Of a DNA stretch of 32,229 bases, positions 24,655-31,562 are shown in pieces. The stretch lies in contig JAHFUI010000028.1 of the NCBI GenBank assembly GCA_023265175.1, forward strand, positions 1 through 32,229, written 5' to 3'. The stretch's first letter is position 1. Each line of letters opens with the position of its first letter. The notes below the pieces were generated by a model, which was not told the DNA's origin, did no database searches, and was given only the letters and a program-made list of their open reading frames with translations. A program made the translations under genes and the position numbers. This stretch comes from Acidobacteriota bacterium. GTDB taxonomy: Bacteria; Acidobacteriota; Vicinamibacteria; Vicinamibacterales; CAVVIG01.

Positions 24655-25251
24655 TTAGGACCCGGGCTGTCCGGGCTGTGGCGGAATCAGCCCCATCAGC
24701 TTGATGACGCCATAGTAATCGCCCGTTGGTTGCTGGGCGGTGGGGTCGAGGTACCAAGAAACCGTCGTCGTGACGTTCTGGCTGAAATTACCCGCATCAG
24801 AGGATTCCAAAACGACCGATTGGGTCTTCGCCACTGGGAACCCATTCACGACCTGTTCTCCAGAGTTGGCGCTCCAGGGCAAGCTCGCGGGGCCGGCTTG
24901 GCCGCCCACCCCGCCGTGCTGGGCCTCAATTGTCGGGGGTGTTTGATCCAGAGGGATCGGAAGAACCGAACTGTTCGGATCTCCGGCCTTGTACAGCTTT
25001 GAGGCCTCCAGACAGAACTGGAGGTATTGCTCATTCGCATCGACACGCCACGTCGCCGCGACGGAGAACGTACCGTTCTGAACCGAGCCGAGCTCCCAGA
25101 TCTGGCTGTTCGCCGACATCGCGATTTGCGGATTGATTTGGACGTGAACTCGAGTGACCGCACTGGCATACATGTCGGCATACACGGGCTGTGAGCCCCC
25201 GTGAACCGCGGCGAGTCCCACCAGTGCGACTAACGCTAGCGTTTTCTTCAT
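24655..25251 (-). CDS. Small secreted protein, putative fibre subunit 2
   Basis: 198 residues. The ATG at 25251 has AAGGAG upstream and begins a signal peptide (MKKTLALVALVGLAAVHGG, cleavage near VYAD). The mature protein is strand-rich with no other recognisable domain. It is clearly paralogous to the product of the neighbouring gene at 25317: IAMSANSQIWELGSVQNGTF and WRVDANEQYLQFCLEASKLY match IAMAPVQPLWDLSTILNGSF and WRVEANVQSIQMMVEASDLF, and both end in a strand then LIPP (TGDYYGVIKLMGLIPPQ). A middle glycine-rich loop (QHGGVGGQAGPASLPW) is specific to this copy. The context (chaperone and usher-like genes directly downstream) makes a surface-fibre subunit the best guess; no known pilin signature is present. 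Confidence 0.75.
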   Translation of the reverse strand: MKKTLALVALVGLAAVHGGSQPVYADMYASAVTRVHVQINPQIAMSANSQIWELGSVQNGTFSVAATWRVDANEQYLQFCLEASKLYKAGDPNSSVLPIPLDQTPPTIEAQHGGVGGQAGPASLPWSANSGEQVVNGFPVAKTQSVVLESSDAGNFSQNVTTTVSWYLDPTAQQPTGDYYGVIKLMGLIPPQPGQPGS

Positions 25252-25316
25252 ACAAGTCTCCTTGACGAGTCGGTTAACGTGACATCTGTGCCAGTCGTGG
25301 GCATGGGCCGTGCTCG

Positions 25317-25901
25317 CTACCGAACAGCCTCGGCGGGCGGCGGAATCAGCGTGGTGATCTTCACTCGAGCGCCGTACTGACCCATGGGTTTGATGCTTTC
25401 CTGCTGGTTGTAGTAAATCCGCGTCGTGACGAGCTGACTGAAAATGCCGACCTGCGAGCTTACATACGTGACCGTCTCCGTGCGCGTGGTCGGGAAGTTG
25501 TTGATCGAGGTGCCGGCGCCTATCCACACCGCCCGATTGGCCCCGTTCACGCCGTTTGCACGTTCGGCCGTAATCTCGACGGGCCTGCTGGAATCGAGCA
25601 GGATTGGCGCGATCTCCGTGTTCGACGGATCGTCGCCCTTGAAGAGATCCGACGCCTCGACCATCATCTGGATCGACTGGACGTTGGCCTCGACGCGCCA
25701 GGTGATGACCGCGCTGAAGGAGCCGTTGAGGATCGTGCTCAGATCCCAGAGCGGCTGAACCGGCGCCATCGCGATGCTGGCGGGCACGGTCCCGAGGAGG
25801 CGCGTCATCCCGCTGGCCTGCGTTTGAGCCTGGGTGATGGGTGCCGTGATACGGAGCAATGCCAATCCCACAATCAGTCCGATCGGTAAGGAACGCCTCA
25901 T
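25317..25901 (-). CDS. Small secreted protein, putative fibre subunit 1
   Basis: 194 residues from ATG 25901 (MRRSLPIGL); a GTG at 25916 in the same frame is the alternative, and neither has a clear Shine-Dalgarno. A signal peptide (IGLIVGLALLRITAPITQAQ) precedes a strand-rich mature region homologous to the gene at 24655. Shared features are the LWDLSTILNGSF block, WRVEAN, an LxxSxx segment in the middle (ILLDSSRPVEI), FSQLVTT before the final strands, and the ending VKITTLIPPP. Paired homologous subunits next to a PapD-like chaperone suggest major and minor fibre components or successive tip and shaft subunits (inference). It is first after a 37-bp regulatory element and 65 nt ahead of subunit 2. 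Confidence 0.72.
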   Translation of the reverse strand: MRRSLPIGLIVGLALLRITAPITQAQTQASGMTRLLGTVPASIAMAPVQPLWDLSTILNGSFSAVITWRVEANVQSIQMMVEASDLFKGDDPSNTEIAPILLDSSRPVEITAERANGVNGANRAVWIGAGTSINNFPTTRTETVTYVSSQVGIFSQLVTTRIYYNQQESIKPMGQYGARVKITTLIPPPAEAVR

Positions 25902-25950
25902 ACACCGGCGACGCACCGCGCCGAGTCAAATATCCGGCGCGCGGCGGTCT

Positions 25951-25987
25951 TGCGCAATAAACCGGCGGCGATCTTTTCTATAACGGT
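25951..25987 (-). promoter_or_regulatory. 37-bp element, copy B (upstream of subunit 1)
   Basis: In gene orientation it contains CCGTTATAG, an A-rich stretch and GCCGCCGGTTTATTGC. These blocks are identical to those of the copy at 27184-27220. It lies between the PilZ stop and the subunit 1 start, 49 nt before the ATG at 25901. Confidence 0.65.
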
Positions 25988-25991
25988 CGTT

Positions 25992-26330
25992 CTAGACACT
26001 GACGCCTGCTCTCGCCTCGTCCTGCCGGATGAACGCATAGCTGTCGATCGTCGCCGCGAAGACGCGACCGTTGAGCTGGCTCGCGTCGGCGCGGACGATT
26101 CGCCCGTGGCAAATGAGGTCGGCGAGCTGCGCTGCCTGATCCGGATGCCACGACAAGCCGAAGATCAACTCGACTTCCGCTCCCATGAACGGGCTCTCTT
26201 CGGCTCGAACGAGAACGCCGGACCGGCTGACGTTCACGCTCACCGCGTCGGACCAGGTGGCGTCGCCCCGCCGCCGCCAGAAGATCGGAATGCCCATAGA
26301 GAACCGTGGTGCGCGCGTCACGCAATCCAT
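25992..26330 (-). CDS. PilZ-domain protein
   Basis: A 112-residue single-domain cytosolic protein. AAGGAG stands about 10 nt before the ATG at 26330. The N-terminus has basic residues (CVTRAPRFSMGIPIFWRRRG) and the central motif VNVSRSGVLVRA contains N-x-S-x-x-G, the c-di-GMP-contacting signature of PilZ domains; the Arg motif RxxxR is approximate here (R6-x2-R9). The rest (GAEVELIFGL, ICHGRIVRA, GRVFAATIDSYAFI) fits the PilZ beta-barrel strands. It lies 39 nt after regulator 3 and 75-90 nt before subunit 1, all on the same strand, so it is likely part of the surface-fibre operon and a candidate c-di-GMP input to it. Confidence 0.8.
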   Translation of the reverse strand: MDCVTRAPRFSMGIPIFWRRRGDATWSDAVSVNVSRSGVLVRAEESPFMGAEVELIFGLSWHPDQAAQLADLICHGRIVRADASQLNGRVFAATIDSYAFIRQDEARAGVSV

Positions 26331-26369
26331 GAGAAGCGGTCTCCTTCCATCGGCGAGCGACCGGACGGT

Positions 26370-27089
26370 TCAGGCCAGCGTGTCCCCGCGGGCGCACAAT
26401 GCCAGCTGCACGCGGTTGTTCATCCCGAGCTTCCCGTAGATGTGGTGCAGGTGGATCTTCACCGTGCCTTCCGTGATGTGGAGCCGTGCCGTCATTTCCC
26501 TGGTCTGGAGGCCGTCGGCGACCAGACGGAGGATCTCCATCTCGCGGCGGGTCAGCCGCGCCTTCAGGCCGTGCAGCGTCGTCGCGTGCCGGCGCATGCG
26601 CTCGACCACGGCGCCGATCGAACCGGTTTCGAGCCAGCTGCCTCCCCAATGCACGCGCCGGACGCATTCCAGCAGGAGCTGCGGAGCCATCTCCTTGAGG
26701 ACCACCCCTCGAACGCCCGCCCGGACCGCTTCCATCACTTCGTCTTCGGTGACGCTGCTTGTCAGCAGCACCACGCGCGTGGAGCGGTTGCGGCGCGCGA
26801 GCTCGCGGACGAGCGGCAGGCCTCCGTGCGGCGGCAGACGCAGGTCGAGCACGAACAGGTCGGGGTCGTGCTTCAGGACGGCATCGAGCGCCTGCGGCGC
26901 CGTCGTGCAGCCGGCGAGAACTTCGAAATCTGATTCCGCGTCGAGGAGATGCTCCAGGCCGTGCAGGGCGATGGGGTGACCGTCGGCGATCACCAGCCCG
27001 GCCCGGAACCGGCCGTGCTGTGCGACGGAGCCGGACGTCTCACCCGCTTGCGAGGCGCCTGACTCGATTGACGCTGTCGAAGTCACCAT
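26370..27089 (-). CDS. NarL/LuxR-type response regulator 3
   Basis: A 239-residue regulator. The receiver (about 30-145) is the most normal of the three: D36 in VIADGHP (the second acidic residue is Gly37), phospho-acceptor D82 in FVLDLRLPPHGG, T in RVVLLTSSVTEDE and K in GVVLKEM. The HTH reads LTRREMEILRLVADGLQTRE with recognition helix EGTVKIHLHHIYGKLG, almost the same as in regulators 1 and 2. A Ser/Ala-rich N-terminal extension of about 28 residues is present. It heads the proposed operon with PilZ, the two subunit genes, chaperone and usher-like gene, and one copy of the 37-bp element lies upstream, suggesting it acts on its own promoter and on that of subunit 1. Confidence 0.92.
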   Translation of the reverse strand: MVTSTASIESGASQAGETSGSVAQHGRFRAGLVIADGHPIALHGLEHLLDAESDFEVLAGCTTAPQALDAVLKHDPDLFVLDLRLPPHGGLPLVRELARRNRSTRVVLLTSSVTEDEVMEAVRAGVRGVVLKEMAPQLLLECVRRVHWGGSWLETGSIGAVVERMRRHATTLHGLKARLTRREMEILRLVADGLQTREMTARLHITEGTVKIHLHHIYGKLGMNNRVQLALCARGDTLA

Positions 27090-27183
27090 CTTCGTATCCG
27101 TCTGGACTCACCAGGCTAGCGACGCCGGAGGTCGGCTCGGGCGTCACGCTGCGATAGCGACAATCTAGAGGGAAGAGGTCGGC

Positions 27184-27220
27184 CCGGCAATAAACCGGCG
27201 GCAGGTTTTCCTATAACGGC
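27184..27220 (-). promoter_or_regulatory. 37-bp element, copy C (upstream of regulator 3)
   Basis: In gene orientation: GCCGTTATAGGAAAA, then GCCGCCGGTTTATTGC. It lies 94 nt before the regulator 3 start, in the 152-nt gap after trxA. Apart from a central 3-6 nt and the ends, it is identical to copy B. Confidence 0.65.
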
Positions 27221-27241
27221 GGGGGTAGCTTGCGTGGTGTG

Positions 27242-27571
27242 TTAGAGATGCTTCTCGATGACCTTCTTCAGGTCTTCCTTTGGCGCGAGGCCGACGACTG
27301 ATTCGACCACCTGGCCATCTTTGAAGAGGAGAAGCACAGGTATGCCGCGAATCTGGAACTTGAAGGCGGTGTTGGGATTGTCGTCGACGTTCAGTTTCCC
27401 GACCGTCACCTTTCCTGCGTAGTCTTTCGCGAGCGCGTCAACGGTCGGCGCCAGCCGTTTGCACGGCCCACACCACTCCGCCCAGAAATCGACGAGCACC
27501 GGCTCGCCGGCCTTGATCACCGATTCTTCGAAATTCCCGTCCGTAAAGGTTTGCACATTGTCAGCAGCCAT
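27242..27571 (-). CDS. trxA: Thioredoxin
   Basis: A 109-residue thioredoxin of normal length. The active site is FWAEWCGPCKRLAP (WCGPC), with the buried Asp in VLVDFW and the cis-proline in IRGIPVLLLFKDG. It donates electrons to reductases and is itself reduced by thioredoxin reductase, encoded at 17532. It starts MAADNVQTFTD; no strong Shine-Dalgarno is seen, only GAGACGAT close to the ATG. It lies between glgA and regulator 3 on the same strand, and a GC hairpin separates it from glgA, so it is probably transcribed on its own. Confidence 0.97.
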   Translation of the reverse strand: MAADNVQTFTDGNFEESVIKAGEPVLVDFWAEWCGPCKRLAPTVDALAKDYAGKVTVGKLNVDDNPNTAFKFQIRGIPVLLLFKDGQVVESVVGLAPKEDLKKVIEKHL

Positions 27572-27597
27572 TATCGTCTCTATCTCTTTTCCCTAGT

Positions 27598-27621
27598 GTG
27601 GCGGGGCCTCACCCCCGCCAC
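27598..27621 (-). terminator. GC-rich hairpin after glgA, possible terminator
   Basis: Perfect 9-bp arms GTGGCGGGG / CCCCGCCAC around a 6-nt loop, between the glgA stop and the trxA start. No T-run follows on the minus strand, so intrinsic termination is not assured. Confidence 0.4.
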
Positions 27622-27686
27622 CTGTGCCTTCGCGCCTAACCGGCGCTCGGCCTTGTTTGTCACGACTTTCCGCTCAGTGCCGAGGC

Positions 27687-29312
27687 TCAACCGCGTGATT
27701 GCGCGTGCGACAGCGCCCGCTCGTATATCTTGACGTACTCCCGAGCCGAACGGTCCCACGAGTTGTCCTGGCGCATGCCGGCCATCTGAAGCGTGCGCCA
27801 GCGGCGCCGATCCTGAAACAGACGGAGCGCGCGCTGCAGCGCGGCCAGCAGCGCCGAACCAGTGTACTCGCGAAACACGAAGCCGGTCGACTTGGCGTGC
27901 CGCGGCGTGGCGTCCTGAACGGTATCGGCGAGCCCTCCGACGGCGTGCACGATCGGCACCGTGCCGTATCGAAGACTGTACATCTGATTGAGGCCACACG
28001 GCTCGAACCGCGACGGCATGAGGAACATGTCCGCGCCCGCTTCGATCACATGCGCCAGCCCCTCGTCGAATCCGATGCGCGCGCCGACGCGATCGGGATG
28101 ACGCGCGGCCAGCATCGTCCACAAATTCTGGTAGCGAGGCTCGCCGGTGCCGAGCACGATCCAGGTCGCATCGAGTGCGACGAGATCGTCGACGAGGGAC
28201 GCGATCAGGTCGAAGCCTTTCTGATCGACCATGCGCGAGATCATCCCGATGAGCGGGCGCTTCATCGTCGTCTCGCCTGCCGGCAGTCCGTAGCGCGAGA
28301 GGACCTCGCGCTTCGCCGCCTCCTTTCCGCTCAAATCGTCCGGCCCGAAGGCCGCGGGCAGGAACTGATCGGTCGAAGGATTCCACTTGTTCTCGTCGAT
28401 CCCGTTCAGCACGCCGACGAGGTCCGCAGCGCGGCGGCGAAGGATGCCGTCGAATCCGAAGCCGAATTCCGGCGTTTGGATGTCCCGCGCGTACTGACGG
28501 CTGACCGTGGTGATCACCTCCGCCTCGTTGATGCCGCCCTTGAGGAAGCTAATGCGCCCCCAGTACTCGAGGCGTTCGATCGCGAACAGATCCCACGGCA
28601 GGTCGAGGCGCGGCAGCCAATCCGGCTCGAACAGGCCCTGATACGCGAGGTTGTGGATCGTGAAGACCGCGGGTGTCCCGCCAAGCACCGGATGCGAGGC
28701 GTACAACGTCTTGAGGTAGACCGGCGCGAGTCCGCCCTGCCAGTCGTGCGCGTGGACGACCGACGGTCGGGCGCCGTGTCGCGCCGCAAATTCAAGCGCG
28801 GCGCGGACCAGCATCGCGAACCGCCGCGGGTTGTCGGGGTAATCCGTGTTGTCGACGCCGTACAGGCTGTCACGATCGAATAAATCCGGGCAGTCGACGA
28901 GCACTGCGCGCGCACTGGCGCCGAGCGGCGTCTCGTGGAATCCAACTTCGCGCGTGTATCCGCCGATGCTGATTGGAAAGCGATCGACGGGCGGTCCAGC
29001 CGTCACGCCGCGATAGCGCGGTAGCGCCAGGTCCACAGACCAGCCCAGACGCGCCAGCGCGACGGGAAGCGCGCCCAAGACATCGGCGAGGCCGCCCGTC
29101 TTCGCAAACGGAACCGCCTCCGATCCGATGATCAGGACGCGAGGGGACGAAGGTCCGACTGACGCCGGACCCCGCGCACGACGGCGCTGTGCTGGAGGCC
29201 GCGTCCCGCGCTTGACCGGCGTCACGCCGCCCGACCGTGCCGGTACGCGGCGTCGTCCTTGAGCTGGGCGGCGTGCCGGACCTTTGGCCGGGCGAGGAGG
29301 CTTGGGTGGCAT
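27687..29312 (-). CDS. glgA: Glycogen synthase (ADP-glucose type, GT5)
   Basis: A 541-residue cytosolic glucosyltransferase that extends alpha-1,4-glucan chains from ADP-glucose. The substrate-binding loop KTGGLADVLGALP begins at residue 71. Other GT5 signatures are VHAHDWQGGLAPVYLK, FTIHNLAYQGLF, GINEAEVITTVS, NGIDENKWNP, IGMISRMVDQKGFDL, LMPSRFEPCGLNQMYSLRYG and PIVHAVGGLADTV. The start is uncertain. From ATG 29312 there is a 56-residue Arg/Pro/Ala-rich leader absent from E. coli-type GlgA; a GTG at 29225 would shorten it. No other glycogen gene is in the window. The intergenic space to the divergent FdhE-like gene is only 47 bp. Confidence 0.95.
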   Translation of the reverse strand: MPPKPPRPAKGPARRPAQGRRRVPARSGGVTPVKRGTRPPAQRRRARGPASVGPSSPRVLIIGSEAVPFAKTGGLADVLGALPVALARLGWSVDLALPRYRGVTAGPPVDRFPISIGGYTREVGFHETPLGASARAVLVDCPDLFDRDSLYGVDNTDYPDNPRRFAMLVRAALEFAARHGARPSVVHAHDWQGGLAPVYLKTLYASHPVLGGTPAVFTIHNLAYQGLFEPDWLPRLDLPWDLFAIERLEYWGRISFLKGGINEAEVITTVSRQYARDIQTPEFGFGFDGILRRRAADLVGVLNGIDENKWNPSTDQFLPAAFGPDDLSGKEAAKREVLSRYGLPAGETTMKRPLIGMISRMVDQKGFDLIASLVDDLVALDATWIVLGTGEPRYQNLWTMLAARHPDRVGARIGFDEGLAHVIEAGADMFLMPSRFEPCGLNQMYSLRYGTVPIVHAVGGLADTVQDATPRHAKSTGFVFREYTGSALLAALQRALRLFQDRRRWRTLQMAGMRQDNSWDRSAREYVKIYERALSHAQSRG

Positions 29313-29359
29313 CCATCCGATTGTAGCCTGCGACCTCTCGCCTCCTGTACCATCCTCTC

Positions 29360-30226
29360 GTGCCCGAACCGCCGCCGCGCGCCGCTCGACCGGAGTCGCG
29401 CGAAGTCGTCGAGCTGAAGCAGCTCAGGGCCGCGCAGCCCGAGCTGGCAACCGCCATCGACATGCAGGTCGCGCTCGTCGAGATGCAGCGTCGCGTGCAG
29501 TCGCGCGTCCCGCTGCCGTGGATCCAATTAAATGGCGACTGGCTGCGCACGCAGTACGCCGCCGGCCGTCCCGTCGTGCGCTTCAAGGACATCCCGCTCG
29601 AGTGGACCGACTTCCGGCTCACGCTGCGCCAGACGGCCGACATCCTGCGGCGGTTCGACACGCTCGAGCGAGCGGACTATGACAAGATCCTCGCTCTCGG
29701 GCGCGATGCGCATCTGCTCGAGCCGCTGGTGAAGCGGTGGTATGAAGCCACCTCCGGCGTCGACGGCAGCGATCCGCAGGCGCGCGGGACGGAGGACTAC
29801 CCGTCCGGTCTCGAACAGGTGCTCGTGCTCGCCGTGCGCCCGTTTCTGGCGCGCTGCGCGGAGGTCCTCATGCAGCGGCCCGATCTGCCGCCGTGGATGC
29901 GCGGCCGTTGTCCGTATTGCGGGTGGGAACCCGATTTCGCGGTGATTACGCCGAGCGCGGATCGCCGGCTGATCTGCGGCCGCTGCGTCGCCCAGTGGGC
30001 GTTCGGTCCGCTGACCTGTCCGTTTTGCGCGAACGAGGACCGCACGTTGATGACGTCATTCGCATCCCGAGACGGCCGTTACCGCGTGTACGCGTGCGAC
30101 GTCTGCCGGCGGTACCTGAAGGCGTACGACGCCCGCCATGCGATCCGTTCCGTGATGGTCGCGGTCGACACGATTGCCACGCTGCCGCTCGACGCGGCCG
30201 CCATGCAGCGGGGATACGTCGGATAG
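29360..30226 (+). CDS. fdhE: FdhE-like formate dehydrogenase accessory protein
   Basis: 288 residues from a GTG at 29360. The N-terminal helical half is followed by the FdhE zinc-ribbon half with four Cys pairs: CPYC (184-187), CGRC (206-209), CPFC (220-223) and CDVC (246-249). GWEPDFAV, QWAFGPLTCPFC and VYACDVCRRYLKAYDAR match the rubredoxin-like ribbons of FdhE. In E. coli FdhE helps activate the molybdoenzyme formate dehydrogenase before export. Here no formate dehydrogenase, Mo-cofactor or Tat gene is near, so it is an orphan and its client is unknown. It lies divergently 47 bp from glgA. Confidence 0.85.
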   Translation: MPEPPPRAARPESREVVELKQLRAAQPELATAIDMQVALVEMQRRVQSRVPLPWIQLNGDWLRTQYAAGRPVVRFKDIPLEWTDFRLTLRQTADILRRFDTLERADYDKILALGRDAHLLEPLVKRWYEATSGVDGSDPQARGTEDYPSGLEQVLVLAVRPFLARCAEVLMQRPDLPPWMRGRCPYCGWEPDFAVITPSADRRLICGRCVAQWAFGPLTCPFCANEDRTLMTSFASRDGRYRVYACDVCRRYLKAYDARHAIRSVMVAVDTIATLPLDAAAMQRGYVG

Positions 30227-30256
30227 ACCCGGGCCACGTTGCCTTTGTTCTTACTG

Positions 30257-31318
30257 TTACTGCTGCTCCGCGGCGGGGGTCTTGGTCGCGAAGATGGTCG
30301 AGGCCTTCACCGAAAGCCAGTTGAAGAGATTCTGCGTTTCCATGAAGCGGCCGGCGTTCGACCGCGCGCCGAGGACGACGACCGCCACCTGATGGGCGCC
30401 ATCCGGCAGGCGGAGCAACGTGGCGAGGCAGTAGCCGGCCTTCGAAATGAAGCCGGTCTTCCCGGCGCGGACGTCGACATCACCTCTGCCAAGCAGGTGG
30501 TTGGTGCTGTGGAACGTCAGCACGCGGTGGTTGGCGGTGTACACGGTGTATTCCGGCATCCGCATGATCGACGCGACCCGCTCGTCGCCCGACGCGTGCG
30601 TGATGAGCCGCGCCATGTCGAACGCCGACGAGACATTTTCCGACAGCAGGCCGGATGGATCAGCGTAGCTCGTGCTCTGCAGGCCGAGCTCGGCGGCTTT
30701 TTCGTCCATGCGGCGCACGAACCCTTCGGAGCCCTGTCGCGACACGCGCGCCAGCGCGCGAGCAGCGGCGTTGTCGGAGGCAATCAGCAGCAGGTGCAGC
30801 AGATCGTCGACCGTGACGCGGTCGTTGGCCTTCAGGTGCGTCGTCGACGCCTGGAACACGTCGCTCCTCTCGATCGTCACCGGCTCGGTCACGTCGGGAT
30901 TGGTCTCGAGAAACACCGTTGCGGTCATCACCTTGGTGATGCTCGCAATCGATCGCTGACTCTGCGAGTTTTCTTCCCAGAGGACTTCGTTCGTGTCGGG
31001 GTTGTAGATGATCGCCGCCGCCGCGCGCAGGTCCGGAACCAGGTCGCCGCTCGCGTCGACCTTGTAGCGCGGGAGCGTGGTCGCGGCCATCTCGCGCGCC
31101 GTCGCGAGGGCGCGGGCGCGGGCCAGCGTGGCTTTGCGCGTCAGCGATCGCGAGGCCGAATAGAGCCGCTCTTGCGGCGGGGCTTTTTTCGCCGCGACCC
31201 GGCTCGACGTTGCTCGCGTTGATGCCGTCTTGGTGGCCGCGTCGCTTGGTCCCACGCCGATACTGACGAAACCGATGAGCGCAACAGAAGCGATCCAGAA
31301 AAGTGATTTTCTGCTCAC
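30257..31318 (-). CDS. D-alanyl-D-alanine carboxypeptidase/endopeptidase (S11 family)
   Basis: 353 residues from GTG 31318, chosen because a good promoter places the transcript start near 31358, downstream of the only longer start (TTG 31363). A signal peptide (SLFWIASVALIGFVSIG, ending near SDAAT) sends it to the periplasm. A basic Ala/Lys/Arg-rich linker of about 60 residues precedes the penicillin-binding domain, with SITK (126-129), SDN (181-183) and KTG (287-289), the three S11/PBP active-site motifs. The architecture resembles PBP7/8-type endopeptidases that trim or cleave peptidoglycan cross-links. There is no C-terminal amphipathic anchor, so the protein is probably soluble or held by the linker. 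It converges with the FdhE-like gene (30-nt gap). Confidence 0.93.
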   Translation of the reverse strand: MSRKSLFWIASVALIGFVSIGVGPSDAATKTASTRATSSRVAAKKAPPQERLYSASRSLTRKATLARARALATAREMAATTLPRYKVDASGDLVPDLRAAAAIIYNPDTNEVLWEENSQSQRSIASITKVMTATVFLETNPDVTEPVTIERSDVFQASTTHLKANDRVTVDDLLHLLLIASDNAAARALARVSRQGSEGFVRRMDEKAAELGLQSTSYADPSGLLSENVSSAFDMARLITHASGDERVASIMRMPEYTVYTANHRVLTFHSTNHLLGRGDVDVRAGKTGFISKAGYCLATLLRLPDGAHQVAVVVLGARSNAGRFMETQNLFNWLSVKASTIFATKTPAAEQQ

Positions 31319-31364
31319 CTGGTGGTCCCCAAACGTTGATGTTCTTGGCGAACGACGGAGCAAG

Positions 31365-31392
31365 AGTGTAGCAGATAATTCATAGAGCGCAA
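31365..31392 (-). promoter_or_regulatory. Sigma70-like promoter of the S11 peptidase gene
   Basis: Minus strand: -35 TTGCGC (31387-31392), 16-nt spacer, -10 TACACT (31365-31370). The leader would be about 40 nt. A 10-bp repeat array begins 3 nt upstream of the -35. Confidence 0.6.
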
Positions 31393-31395
31393 GAG

Positions 31396-31430
31396 GATTA
31401 TCGTCAATTATCGTCGATTATCGGCGATTC
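31396..31430. repeat. GATTATCGTC 10-bp tandem repeat
   Basis: GATTATCGTC, AATTATCGTC and GATTATCGGC in tandem, then a half unit GATTC. The unit length equals about one helical turn. The array sits just upstream of the -35 of the S11 peptidase promoter, in the divergent gap before the membrane-protein gene. Confidence 0.75.
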
Positions 31431-31562
31431 GCGCCATCATTCGTAACGGTCCAGCTCACCACCCGAGCAGTTGCCAATGTCTGTGCCACAATGACCGGCC
31501 CCGTGGAGCACGGCGTTGACCCCGTTATCGGCCAATTCGCGCCTCAGAGTGAGGGCCAACTC

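Noticed and set aside
25252-25929. Extended minus-strand frame fused ahead of subunit 2
   Set aside because: It is out of frame with the real subunit 1 gene; the signal peptide and AAGGAG at 25251 mark the true start.
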